64,000 nt of DNA from Marthasterias glacialis. Its lineage: Eukaryota; Echinodermata; Asteroidea; Forcipulatida; Asteriidae. The stretch spans positions 12,003,498 through 12,067,497 of the forward strand of contig OU452226.1 in the NCBI GenBank assembly GCA_911728455.2, in the 5' to 3' direction. Both the position numbers and the translations under genes were made by a program. Shown piece after piece: positions 1 to 11,708 of this stretch (position 1 is the first letter of the stretch; each line of letters starts with the position of its first letter). The notes beneath the pieces are model-generated. The model was not told the origin of the DNA. It worked only from the letters and a program-made list of their open reading frames with translations, and searched no databases.

Positions 1-119
1 TCCTGAAGACCATCAGAGCATACTGATCGAAACGTCGAGTTGTCAAACCCACCGGTTCTTTTCAGAACCACCACAGCTCAGAGATAGAGAGAGACAGCTT
101 TCCTGTACATGATGTCTCC
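1..119 (+). mobile_element. Penelope-like retroelement tail (fragment)
   Basis: The start has the arrangement CTGAAGA, then a short hairpin (ATCAG at 13-17 pairing with CTGAT at 24-28), then CGAAACGTC. A second hairpin follows (GGTTCT/AGAACC around 54-69). The 'CGAAACGTCG' block is a pattern I associate with non-coding ends of Penelope-like elements, where hammerhead ribozyme motifs are reported. Only the end is present because the window starts here. The family call is from pattern memory, not a search. Confidence 0.45.
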
Positions 120-281
120 CCAAACCTCACTAGATTGTTTTCTCACCATGCAAAGTTTCAAATCCTATTTAACATCTCATCAACATACAATCGTCATAAA
201 ATTATAAAGACACGTACCTCTCAACATCAGAGGTCCTATTCCACCTCACATGCGAGGCTTTGGAACTCACTGCCTGCATGA
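120..281 (+). mobile_element. LINE reverse-transcriptase C-terminal fragment
   Basis: One frame is open to a TGA at 279-281 and ends in residues SHARLWNSLPA, preceded by a basic stretch with TRTSQHQRSYSTS. The ending 'R-x-W-N-S-L-P' just before the stop is typical of the extreme C-terminus of non-LTR (LINE) reverse transcriptases. No upstream RT palm motif is in the window, so this is a dead 3' end. It directly abuts the Penelope-like tail, so two retroelement pieces are juxtaposed, or one element has a chimeric end. Confidence 0.55.
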
Positions 282-440
282 TTATACTGTTGAAGCCCAC
301 TCTAGACAATCAAGTCCATTGTTCATAGTGTGTTCCTTAACTGCCCCTCGCTCACAAGTTATGAACTTTAGCTGTGGTTTTCTTCTATTTGTTTTGTTCT
401 TTTGAGCAAAGCCTTAGAAACAACACCTCTAAAATGTGTA

Positions 441-940
441 NNNNNNNNNNNNNNNNNNNNNNNNNNNNNNNNNNNNNNNNNNNNNNNNNNNNNNNNNNNN
501 NNNNNNNNNNNNNNNNNNNNNNNNNNNNNNNNNNNNNNNNNNNNNNNNNNNNNNNNNNNNNNNNNNNNNNNNNNNNNNNNNNNNNNNNNNNNNNNNNNNN
601 NNNNNNNNNNNNNNNNNNNNNNNNNNNNNNNNNNNNNNNNNNNNNNNNNNNNNNNNNNNNNNNNNNNNNNNNNNNNNNNNNNNNNNNNNNNNNNNNNNNN
701 NNNNNNNNNNNNNNNNNNNNNNNNNNNNNNNNNNNNNNNNNNNNNNNNNNNNNNNNNNNNNNNNNNNNNNNNNNNNNNNNNNNNNNNNNNNNNNNNNNNN
801 NNNNNNNNNNNNNNNNNNNNNNNNNNNNNNNNNNNNNNNNNNNNNNNNNNNNNNNNNNNNNNNNNNNNNNNNNNNNNNNNNNNNNNNNNNNNNNNNNNNN
901 NNNNNNNNNNNNNNNNNNNNNNNNNNNNNNNNNNNNNNNN
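441..940. other. Assembly gap (500 N)
   Basis: Exactly 500 N, which is probably a placeholder length. The ten bases before the gap (431-440) and after it (941-950) are identical, aaaatgtgta. The flanking contigs may really overlap or the gap may hold a repeat. Any open frame across it is meaningless. Confidence 0.98.
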
Positions 941-950
941 AAAATGTGTA

Positions 951-1809
951 TTAAAAAACATAACCACGAAACAGTTACTTTCTGTTTTCTGAAGAACAAA
1001 AAGTATGTTAACACTTCAAGCTGAAATACAGTGGCGCACCCAGAATGTATAATATTTAGTGAGATCATTCTGCTTCCAGTGGGGAGGACGGGTAAAGGGA
1101 TCATGTAAAGTTAAAAAGAAACATGAAACAGTAACAAATACAACAGCAGGTTTTCGATATGTGCCAACACAACCCACTCTTCCCATGCCACTATTGAACG
1201 CTATGTTGTACCAGATTTCCCTTCCCTTTTTATTGTTCTCTCTTTGAAGATTTTTTTTTCTTGTAGAAAATTAGTCCCCATGCCCCCCCCCCCTCCTCCT
1301 TCTCCACCCCATTGATGTTGTCACTGCTACAGTGCGTGTCTTGGAAACTACGGTTTGAAATGCCCTCTTACCCCACGACCAGGGTTGTCTGATACCTTTA
1401 ACGTCAACCCCAGGAGAGTATGTGATTGTGCCCGGGATACCTGTGGAATAAACACACGGTCTGCGGTCCGGGAACGTTTTATGGCGACGAGTGTGAAAAC
1501 GTGCAGAATTGAAAATTGGGCACATCAGTATCATTTTGTAGATATATTAACCCCTGTAAATGCAGTTAGTTCACACATTGACAGGATAATTTGGGTTTTT
1601 TCCCCCAGTCTTATGTTGAGTCTTACATTGGGCGCCATTTCTGCGTGTACAAAAACACAGAGGTTTGGAAAAGACAAGGCACTGTGATAACGAATTCAAG
1701 CATAGTCTATTAATTAAGAACAATACAATAATCATGTGGTTATCCACGCACTCGGTGGAAATGGCGTTTTCTATTCGGTAAGTATTTTGATGGAAAAAGA
1801 AACCTGACT
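951..1809. other. Non-coding stretch
   Basis: No coding signal is seen. There is a C homopolymer near 1284-1293. 'CAGTGGCGCACCCAG' at about 1030 resembles the end of a hAT-like DNA transposon but has no visible partner end. Confidence 0.5.
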
Positions 1810-2087
1810 AGTACGGCAGGTAGGTGATGGGACTGTGCCTTTGATGATACGAGCCTGGAATTTGGCACACAGTCAGAGTATGTCACAGATTTTTCATGTG
1901 AAGAAAAAAAAATAGGTAGAAAAACAAGCAATGGCAGCCATTTAAAAGAAAATGAAATTGCTTTTCGAAGGACAAATCTGCGTTGGCCCTTCAGCCAAAT
2001 ATCTTTCTCATGACATACACTGACGGTGTGCCAAGTTGCATCATCAAAGGCACAATTCACCCAAATATTTCACCAATCTGCCCCATT
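1810..2087 (-). mobile_element. Foldback MITE, family F, copy 1
   Basis: The ends are AGTACGGCAG (1810-1819) and CTGCCCCATT (2078-2087), an imperfect 10-bp terminal inverted repeat. Inside, the arm starting 'gtgcctttgatgatac' at about 1836 is mirrored by 'atcatcaaaggcac' near 2040-2053, so much of the element can snap back. Close relatives lie at 24984-25338 and 39470-39756, the latter in opposite orientation. It has no coding capacity. The superfamily is unassigned because no convincing target-site duplication is seen. Confidence 0.8.
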
Positions 2088-2159
2088 ATACGATACATTT
2101 CAAAACGTAAGTTGAAACGTGAACTTGTTCTATTTGGTCTTCGGACTGTTATCCAGTTG

Positions 2160-2236
2160 TATTTCATTGTACAAATCCAAGTTGAGTTGACTTGACTTGA
2201 GTTGACATGAATTGAATTGTATTGAATTGAAACTGT
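2160..2236. repeat. Degenerate pentanucleotide repeat
   Basis: A run of imperfect TTGAG / TTGAC / GAATT words, such as gttgagttgacttgacttg and gaattgaattg. It looks like a decayed microsatellite or SINE tail. Confidence 0.6.
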
Positions 2237-2488
2237 AGTTTCCATTCATGACCCTGCCTGTTGTTCCGCATGCAATGAGGTCGTCTCTCCCCACATTCTC
2301 ATTTATCTTGTCCCCCTTTTCCCATCCAAGCCCCAGGCTGACATTACTGTATCCTTTATTTTTATTTTTATTTTTCTCCATCGGTTTAATAAGGGAAGTT
2401 ATTTACGGTTATGTAAACACAGCGTAAGCACACCCGATAATAAAACAAGTTTGACGAACGCTCGCTTCTTCTCTGACGATCGTTTCTC

Positions 2489-2665
2489 AGAGGCAAATGG
2501 GTACCTGAGAGGGAGAAATTGTTGATGTGAATGATACAAGTGTGACCTGCCGGGGCTGCATACTCCTAAGGAGCTGAGATGTTTCAGGAATACCGTTGGC
2601 CGGAAGAACATGGCCTCTACACAGCTCAAGGCGCTTTGATTCTTGTCTGATACGGTCTTGTACAT
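2489..2665 (+). mobile_element. SINE family E, 5'-truncated copy
   Basis: It aligns by eye with 60937-61240 (+) and 31164-31410 (-). Shared landmarks in order are 'aaatgg.tacctg.gagg', 'attgttg.tatgaatga', 'ggctgcatactcc', 'gagatg.tt.aggaat'. The tRNA-derived head is missing, as is usual for 5'-truncated retroposed copies. Confidence 0.7.
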
Positions 2666-2794
2666 AATACGGTCTTTTCCGTGCATCTGCTTATCGGCAG
2701 AAGATTGTCACAGGTAATGTTTCTCGCTGCTTCGTCATGTTCCCCCTTCACTCAATGTAGCAATAGATAACGACTTTTACTAGTCGAACAAGAG

Positions 2795-2870
2795 GTCAGA
2801 CTGTTTTCCATCCCGGCCTCCATTTGGTTACGTCGGTTTGAATTGGGAGTAAAATGAGATGGCTTCACCA
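2795..2870 (+). mobile_element. MITE family D, internal fragment
   Basis: Matches the middle of the element at 35567-35738: 'cagact.tttgcccttccagcctc', 'tttggttac', 'gggag.aaaat', then 'gatggc'. The terminal repeats are absent, so this is a remnant. Confidence 0.55.
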
Positions 2871-2879
2871 CAACACAGA

Positions 2880-5800
2880 TTGAAATTTTACACTGACATA
2901 GTAATAAGCTTCCACAAAATTCCTCCCCTATGACATTACTGACATGGTTATCAATAACATCAGTCATTCTCATTTTGTGTCGCCCAATTTACACAGAAAT
3001 AGGTCTTCATCCCCTCAGGATCCATGTCGCTCCATTAATCTACGTCACCTAACCTCACGATCACAATGTTCCACTTCTGGGTTTTTTGTGTGTGTGTGTG
3101 TTGTTTCTTTCTTTTAAAAATGTAGGGTCTGACTTCGTTCACGTGCATCTCATTGGAGCATTACATTTAACCTCAATGTTATCTTTAAAGCGCGCAGCTT
3201 GGCCTACTTTTATATGTATTTTTGTATATAGGATGAAATCATGGGTCCTGATTGCTACTGATTGTTTTGGTGTCGTGCAGTTTAAGGCACCAGACTAGCC
3301 ACGTGGTGCTACATTGCTTGTACCTCCTTGGTCCGATCGTCTGCTACGATTGGGTGGTCATGCAGGCGCTTACGGGGTACCAGCGAATAACATAATTTTG
3401 TCATGATTTTTTTTCTCTTCTTCTCGTTGTCGTCGGTTTTTATCTGAAAGAAAAACAAACGCCATGCTCTGTCGGGAAAACATCCGGACCCCAAGCTCGT
3501 GATGTTCATAAGTTTGTGCAGTTTTTGCTCTAATTCCAACATGTATCCATCAGCGTGATCTCGTGCCTCGCGGAAGCGAAGCCATTCCCGCTCTCCAGTG
3601 CCCCGAGGCCATATCTTCATTATCGGCATATAAAATTGAACTGTTATCTGCCCTAGTCGTAAAGAGAGACGGGGGCGAGGCGTCAAACTACTAACTTCTA
3701 ATTATCAGCAAGGAAATGTATAGGCGTGCATCTAGTTAGTACGGCGGGGTCGTACCTGGGAGGACAAGGGATTTGACGAACAGGAGGGAAATGACGGGTA
3801 GCACGTGGCGGCAGCGAGGTGGCGGTTCAACAACGCGAGACGACGGGGCCGTGTTTGGGGCTGGCTCGCCTCGCGCGTATAGCGTGAGTACCGCGGCGTC
3901 TTCAGCCAGGCTGAGGTGAAATTGCCATTTCAGAATAGCAACAAGAATGGCAAAAATAAATAAATAATAATCGGAGACCTTCGCCACTGGGGAAAATTGG
4001 GATAGTTTGTTTAAGGAATTAAGATCTGCAGAGATGAGCTATATTTAATAAGATATCACTGGGCATGGGCTATAAATCATAATTATTAATGTTGGAATGT
4101 GGAACTGTAATTGACAGAAATGAAAATAGGAAACGAGAGTCTTGAAATTAAAGAAGAATAAAGTGTACATCAGTCTTGATCTAGTTTGTAAAGACACGCC
4201 ATCTCCTTGCTGCGGTCTCGACAATAGAGGAGAAATCAAACAAGCGTCCTCACACACGGAAAAGTTTGTGCAAACAAAAAAGGAGATGAATTTTACGCGC
4301 GCAATCACTATAGCGTTTACGCAGCGGTCGAGGCGCACGAAAGAAGAATTTGCGGACAACCCAGAAGATGTCCTCACCGAAAAGCTGCCTGTCTAACAAA
4401 AGCACACCGCCACTTGACCTGTGTTAAAGCCAAACAATGACAAAGAACCCCCCTTCAGTGTGAAGATGCCGTCAGATGTAATCATAGATTTGAAGCATTG
4501 TTACACACTGAAAAAGCCCACATTTGTTAAGAAATATTTGCGTTCGTATTAAGTTCGGGCAGCATAGGGTCGTGTGTTATCGGCTGAGATACCCGTGCGC
4601 CTTGTAATGGGCCTAAGAGCTACATAACCCCCTACTCCCAACACAGAATGTCATGTTATACGGCATGGCCGAGAGTCTGCCGTCTCAATTAATTGGGCCT
4701 TGCCGAGCAGTCTAACGTTGTCAATTGATTTAATAGCACAGGCAATCCTGACAGATTTTAATATCCGTGCGTGGCACACGGAGAGTAATTAAGTATCATT
4801 TCTATATTACACTGTGAAAGGAAGAATCACGAAGGGAGGGTTTATGCGCACTGGGTGGTGTTTCAAAGTTTGCGCCATACGGTCCCGGGCTATTGAATGA
4901 TAGTAGCAGCGTGAGGAGCATCAAGTACTGCCGTAACATGATCAATCACCACCCGCACCGGACACCGTCTGAAAAAGACGATCTCTACTCAATCTTGGAG
5001 AAGACTTGACGATGCGTTTAAGCACAGGGGTTTGCTTGCAATGCACGCATGCACGCATTTTAATGACCAGGTCCGGAGTAGGGCGAGATTGATCGCTGCG
5101 GCCCCGGCCGTGCTCAACCCAGCCCCGCTGCCTGTCCATGCTGTAACAGGTGGTACGGAAGCCGCGTTTGGTCTCGAGCATCGAGCCCCCTGCCTTATTG
5201 AAAAAAAAAAAACACGGCAATATAGAAGGGGGCTCCGCGTATACCGCGTGTACGTGTGTGTTCTAACAAGTGGGACATGAAGTGGCAATTATCCAGGGTA
5301 CTGTAGGATGTACAAGAGCAGACAAGACACAAACCGGAATGCCCGGTACACGACCGTATCGGCTTTGTGCAGACAGGCCGTCCGTCCGCTGGGAAGATTG
5401 TTTAACCACTTGACGTGGGACAATCCGCTGAATCTCCCCCCGCTATGTCAGCCCCTTGTCCATGGAGCTGAGAATATTAAGACACTGGAGTGGCGCAAGT
5501 CAATAGACTCTAAATGTTCTCCCTAGTTTTTTTTTTCTTCTTCTCTCTCAGTAAACTCGAAATTTAATAAAACGTGAAACCCACCAATGTGATATAATAA
5601 ATGCCCCTTTTTGGGGTGGGTGGGTTGTCACCATAACGTCGTTCATTACACGGAGATACTCTCCGTTTAGAGAAAGCCTAATGGTTTAACTGCCGTAGCA
5701 ATTAATAACGGTGCTTTAGTGATTTGGGATTCGATCAATAGTCAAATATGAGAGAAGAAAATAACTTCTAGGAGTTCAGCCTTAAACAAGAGAGAGAGAG

Positions 5801-7180
5801 AGAGGAGAAAAACTTCCAGAGATGAATAAGGAGTCATTTTAGCTATTAATAGCGGGTCTTCAATAAGGTTATGTCATAAATCATTTCGGCAATCAAGGAT
5901 CAAGATATAGAAGGATGGTTTAACATTGAGGAGGAATTCATTTGATTCAAATCCTCTAGTTTTGCAACCCCCAAAAACGTAGACATTTCAACCAATAACA
6001 AAACAATCTCGTTAATTATAAAAACAACAACACGACCAACGGTTTATGTTTTATCCAGCAGTCCGTGCACACCATTTCTGTGATTATTTGGACTTAACCT
6101 GTTAAAATAGTTCTACATCCAGGCTTGGGGAAGATTTTTTCCCCAAGTGGTAGTATTTCAGACATGTACGTTTGTTGTATGCTCATCGCCTCGTTGTATT
6201 TCATTGCAAATACGTACATTTTACATGAGGCATTTAAAGCGCCATTGCAGCCCATTAAGATTGGGTACAAATAATTCTCAGTCCACTTTGTTTTTTTGCA
6301 TTTGCTTCAAGAGTCAGATTCTCTGATGGAGACAGTGGACGTATTCCAGGTTTGGAGGACAGAATGAGAAAAGGTGCGATGTGATGCAGACTTGAGCAGC
6401 TTGACAGAGTTTGGTTCTATGAGGCCAGTATAGTGTCAGAATGCTGAGCGAAGGCTGGAGCGTCCAGGCCGCCGTGGAGACAGGCGAGATGACAGTGTGC
6501 CGCGCAGCCGATTTCACCAAACTCCTCCTAATTTAGCAATCATCCTAATTTTAAGATGCAGGTGACTTGTATTGTGACATCACACTTTCCTTAGCAATAA
6601 AGATTGCTTCATGCATCTACTCATCGTAAGATTGATCTTAGCGCTGTGTGAAATCCACTGCAGATGCTGCACCATTTCTACACATAGACCAAGATGTTGA
6701 AGGTTGAGGTGCAAAGCCGCAAGGATTCAGAAGTGGGTCAAGAGTATAGCTCAAGGGTCAGACAAAAAGGTGTGTGTAGTGTCAGGCAGAATCCAGGGGT
6801 TGGGATATTTCTGAGTCAAGGAACGGTGCATTTTGGGAAGGAAAGAGGACATGTGGGTGGGTCCAAGAAGGGGGGGGGTGAATCCGTGATGGATTCGAGT
6901 CAATGAAGCAATTGAGGTAGGATGTTAGGGGTGGATCGGTGAAACCGATACAACTAAGTGTTGCCAGATCTACATTTATGATGTGTAGTTATATGAGGGG
7001 TGGATGGGTGTAAACATGGCAAGATTGGCTGATGAATATAGGAGAGGAAAAACTTACAAAGGTAGAGGTAGACAAACAAGGGTAAACGGAATCCAGACTC
7101 ATGCTGGACAAAGGACAGGGAAACGCGGACACGGGAACTGACTATTGAATCCAGGTCGTGTGTTCGCCCAGGCAGGTAGC
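2880..7180. other. Non-coding stretch
   Basis: No exon or element is supported. Minor features are (TG)n at about 3087-3100, (GA)n at about 5791-5803, and AT-rich tracts. Open frames here show no splice sites or recognisable protein. Confidence 0.5.
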
Positions 7181-7298
7181 TTGTTGTGGTCGAGCGGTTT
7201 TAGCGCGTTGAACTCAAGTTCTGGTGGCTAAAGTCACAGGAGTGTGGGTTCGAGTCCCGGTCGTGATACTTGTGTCCTTGAGCAAGGCACTGTATAAG
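7181..7298 (+). mobile_element. SINE family A, head only
   Basis: tRNA-Leu/Ser-like promoter: A box tggtcgagcgg (7189-7199) and B box ggttcgagtcc (7249-7259), followed by the conserved 'cttgtgtccttgagcaagg' core. The copy ends where a GGAA/GAAA microsatellite begins. It is a 3'-truncated relative of 30505-30850 and 38728-39153. Confidence 0.85.
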
Positions 7299-7336
7299 GA
7301 AGGAAGGAAGGAAGAAAGAAAGAAAGAAAGAAAGGT
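7299..7336. repeat. (GGAA)n(GAAA)n microsatellite
   Basis: About five GGAA units followed by about six GAAA units directly after the SINE head. It may have grown from a SINE tail. Confidence 0.9.
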
Positions 7337-8960
7337 GTTCGGCCAGATACAGAGGACACACTGTCAAGACTCCACAAGAAGTCCTGCATCCAAAAATGGG
7401 AGTCAGTGACGTAAATGCACACGTTACACTGTGTGTGTATTTGCCTCCTTTGACGCGTCATCATTCTTATCTTAAAAAAAAGAGTCCGCTATGCGAGTGA
7501 TGGTGACTCCCCGGAGCAGCCGAGTTCCACAAATGAAGATGGAGCGTGTGTTGAGTCCCTCAACCATCCGGATGCATGTCCCATCGCTCTGGAGCTTTAA
7601 CTCATCACGATTTCTGATTCAACCGTAGAAAATCGACCTTGAGGAACCCAAACGATCTCTTCCTTCCGCTATCTTCTCCCCGACGGAGACTTTTGGCGGT
7701 TTTTTTTTTTTACATACCTCTCTCCCCACGATGAATTAATCAAACTATCGGGGTTCATTTATATTCACAAGCCTGTCGAGTTTGTGGTATATTAGTTTTG
7801 TATGGTAGTAGATTATGCTCATCTCGGCGTCTGTAGTTTACAAGTTCATTTGCAGTGACACATTCGATTGTTTTATACTCGTAGTAAAAAGTGATGTTCC
7901 GAATGGCTTTCTTTATATTTTTTTTGGGGGGCGCGCGGTGATTCTTCTTCGCGGGTAACCGGCAGCGCGTCCGTCAGTATGCTGTGGTAACTTTTCTGAC
8001 AACAGGATGGGGTTAATGCATTATCTTAATTTGTAGGTCTACTGTTTGTTTACCGTAGACAACACAGTCACGTCAGGGGGAAAACGGATTCCGGGGACTG
8101 TGTCGTAGCTACTGAGACAAACAATCTGTATGTTCAATATCGGGAAGTGTTTTTTTATTTCGGTCGCACAGTCTGACTTTAACAACCCAAGTTTGTTCCA
8201 ATCCGATGCAAGTAGATAGCTACGCCTTGAAATCTTTACGCAATTGAATGTTTAAGAGCCTGTTTACAGAGATCAAGGATGAGAGTCATTGAAGACAGAA
8301 AGATCTGAACCTAAAATCCAAAGTTTTAGGAGATTTGTTGAAATGATGGTATTTTCACCTTTTGTTTTGATTTATTTATTTATCTTTTATGAAATTCGCT
8401 CGTGATAAGTCACAAAGGCCAGTCGAGGTGTGGGCTACTTTTTGAAGGCTTCAAAACCTGTCCCGATGCGCTGAAACAAGACATGGAGAGATATAAACGC
8501 AAGTCTCTTCATAATACAGCTAAGAACAGGGAGGGGTAAATGAATTCGTTGCGAGACACACATAATAAATGCATCTTCACCAAAGAGTTTCTGATGTCAT
8601 TCGGGAGTGAATTCCATAACTCTTTCTTCTTTATATCTGAAGAAAAAAAGCACATCTTTTTTCCCCACCGGGGCAAACATGATAAACTAGAAGGTCAAAA
8701 TATACAGATAAAAGTTCGACAATTTCTTCTGTGAGAAATACAACATTCCCCGCAATTTTCTGTTGAATTATCAATTTTGCACATTATCATTCGCTTCGCA
8801 ATGCAATTGGAAACGCCATAGTACATTGGTACAAAAAAATACCACGGTTACTTGATATTTCCTAACAAGCTTGTGCTTTATGTCTAATAACTTCCACGAA
8901 CCCGTGCTCTAGTTCAGTATCTACGGAGCCCCACCAGTGCCATACCAGATAATGAGATAT
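7337..8960. other. Non-coding stretch
   Basis: Nothing recognisable. It holds a T run near 7700 and scattered AT-rich sequence. Confidence 0.5.
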
Positions 8961-8969
8961 TCTATCTCG

Positions 8970-9150
8970 CCGAGTCGACTAACTGAAGCTTTAAGGACGT
9001 CGACCTGTACTGATCTTGTCCTGATTATCGCTCGACGAAACGACTCGCTGAAACTGAAGTGGTAAGTCGACTTAGGCCTATTCCATCAAAAAGTCGCCTT
9101 GGTGAGTATCACACAAGTCGACAACTTAGTTCAGTTTCTAGTCGACTTGG
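8970..9150. repeat. Cluster of GTCGAC palindromes
   Basis: The hexamer GTCGAC occurs at 8974, 8999, 9066, 9117 and 9141, often extended to AAGTCGACTT-like palindromes. An 'aagtcgcctt' variant lies near 9091. Spacing is irregular, so it is not a simple tandem array. Confidence 0.6.
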
Positions 9151-9519
9151 AAATGAGCTCGTTGTCTTGGTTCGTGGCATGGCATTCCTGGAGATCCGTA
9201 ATTATCCATGTTAATGTTTCAACTGTTTGTCGGTTTACTCGCTATTTGTTCATTTAAACGTTGTTAGTTTTAATTGAACGAAATAAAACAAATGAGAAAT
9301 TGAGTTGGATTTAAACACAAGTGACTAAAACTATATGGATAATGAAGTTGTGTTATTTAATTATCTGCCCTACACTATTATACAAGAAATGACTGTAAAT
9401 GTTGTATTATTATTGTGTTTCGTTCTAGTAATGAAACCAAGGGGCCCTCAGAAGTGACTTGCATTGTAACCCGTAGGCCTGAAGATGCTCGTGTAGAGAA
9501 GATGATGAAGAAATCTAAG

Positions 9520-9672
9520 TTTCAGATACCAATAGGGAAAACCCATGCAGTCAGGTAGGGAATGGAACCCCAATTCACATGCAAGGCTCAGAACTGAGGT
9601 GGGATTCAAACCGGGGCCAACAGAGAGGTGAAAGGCTGGAAAAGAAACCACTGAGCCAATCTGAATGCCAAG
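9520..9672 (-). mobile_element. SINE family B, minus-strand copy
   Basis: Read on the minus strand it has A box tggctcagtgg (9648-9658) and B box ggtttgaatcc (9602-9612). Then follow 'ccctacctga.tgc' and 'gttttccct', as in the plus copy at 20228-20537. A degenerate third copy lies at 23821-23960. Confidence 0.75.
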
Positions 9673-11452
9673 ACGAGTCTCAGCGTTTCCCGACTCTGGT
9701 GATGGGAAAAGCCACGTGCACTCATATCCCCATTGGTGGGATTCAGGGTGATGGGTGGGTGGTGGGTGGTGGGTGGAGAGAAATTTCCCGTCAAAGTTGA
9801 GTTTCAATCCTCCACTTGTTGTGACAACTACCTCACTTTGCCCACAACCTGCTGGCATTTTACGGACAATGGCGGGGGACCAAAGACCCCTCCTGTGTCA
9901 ACTCCCACACGGCATTATTACCACCGCTGAATAGGGCAAGAAGCCCGGACTGGCAATTACCGAGCGATTCTCTTTAAATGAGCAATCTTAGCAGATCCCC
10001 GTGGGTATTACCCAAGCAGTGTTGATACTAGGGACAATAGTAAGGGGGGCAGATCCTCTTGAGGGGTCCTATTCATGGGTGACGACAGCCAGGCGACGGT
10101 GGTCACCCACGGGGGGTTTATCCCCGGACCGCTGTCCCCTTCTTCAAATGAACCTTCATTGTCCACCACAAATAAAGTCCATCCCAACTGTCATAGTGTC
10201 TTGTTGTAGACGTGCACCCGCTATGAATATTGTCTGGACCAAAGTGTTGGGACAAACCAAAAGACAACCGCTTCCATTAGACTAAAGAAACAGGTCCGAA
10301 TTAAAATGTCACCCTTTTTTTTAAACCCCCATCTTGTTTGGGACTTTACTCGTCCTTAATTGCCGGCTACATGTACGTAATTTTCGGCTTAGCGGAGTGG
10401 CTTGCTTCATTTCAAAGTGGTGTTGCCGATGTCACTTTAAAGACCATCGTTTTTTTTGTCATCTCAACGTCCCATTTAAACTCTGGTGAGAGGGTTTTCG
10501 GCTGTAATTGCTGTCGATTTTTTGTACACGTTGAGGCAATTTATAGAGGAATTGATCTGGATTGTGGTGGGGGGGGGGGGGGGGGGAGAACGGTTTGTGA
10601 ATCAAAGGAAAGACGGCTGGGATTCGTCAATAATGGGAGCAAATACCGCATTAAAAGAGATACCGGTATGTTAGTTTGTGATACCGGTATTGCGTATTTT
10701 GGTACATAGTTGTTTTTTTTTATTGTTGGGACACGTTTTGGGCTTTGGGTTTGCCACGTTGATTGACCGTTTGGTATGGAGATAAGAATATCAACAACAA
10801 AAATTGAATATTTTCTTTTACGTTATCGAAGACCGAATCTGACTCAACGCAACCATAAAGGGTACAAGCAAAACGTGATGTGACGTCACCTATAGTCAGC
10901 AATGTACTATGAATTCAAGGGTGAACTAAGCACAACATTTGCGAATCTCACTTTGACGACGTTCGGCGTCCATCTTTGATGTTCGCGTTTCAGTGGGTTG
11001 ATTATTGAGTGTAAAGACAACTTTGAAAGCAGAAATTTGGTCAAGTTTCGTTTACAAACGACAGGGTACCAGCGAAAAATACCACGTGTTTGTATGGTAC
11101 AATCAAAGACAAAAACAACTTATATGGTATAAATAAAACCTTTAGACTGCGCCGCCATGCTTTGTCAGCATTGGGTTCGATCGCCAATTGCTGTATCTTC
11201 AGAAAACGTTTACAGACGTTCACGAACTCGACCTATTGACCCAACTAGCCTGACGTCATTATCGCAATAATCTCGGTTGTGCCACTTTGTGCGTTAAAAT
11301 GTCCCCGTGTGTTATACAGTGTAGTGCTCATTTGGGCAACTTGCCTCCAAAAACGGCGAGCGTGGCAGACAGTGGCCATGAGTGACGTTATTGCAAGGGG
11401 GTCAAACAAGGTACCATCCAAAGTTTTCCGCATTTGCACAGTCTAAGATCTT
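9673..11452. other. Non-coding stretch
   Basis: No genes seen. It holds a 19-G run (10569-10587), a duplicated 'gataccggtat' (10660s-10680s), and two CRE-like palindromes TGACGTCA (10881-10888 and 11251-11258). Confidence 0.5.
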
Positions 11453-11499
11453 ACCATAGAGCAAGTACAGCTTACTCTACGTTGTACTTGCTCTATGGT
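11453..11499. repeat. Perfect 16-bp inverted repeat (hairpin)
   Basis: accatagagcaagtac (11453-11468) is perfectly complementary to gtacttgctctatggt (11484-11499), with a 15-nt loop. A near copy of the right arm, gtacttgctctgtgg, lies near 26052, so this is probably a dispersed element end rather than a lone hairpin. There is no evidence of a small RNA product. Confidence 0.75.
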
Positions 11500-11708
11500 C
11501 ACAAAGAGCGTGGAGGAAGACACCGGTAATACAGGGACCGGCAGACTAGAAGCGACCGTGGATACATTAAAAGGGTAATACAAATAATGGTATAGGCAAT
11601 GGCATCTACCATCAATCAAAGGAGTTGAAAATAAAATACTGCACAAATCTGGTATTTGGAATGGGGTTTACCATGATTGTGCAATGAAGACATGATGATA
11701 AACTGCTA

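Noticed and set aside
368-1104. Open frames of about 170-240 codons at the start of the window
   Set aside because: They consist almost wholly of the 500-N gap.
7189-7259. Functional tRNA-Leu/Ser gene
   Set aside because: A and B boxes are intact but acceptor and anticodon stems do not pair properly, and related copies exist with the same 3' body; it is a SINE head.
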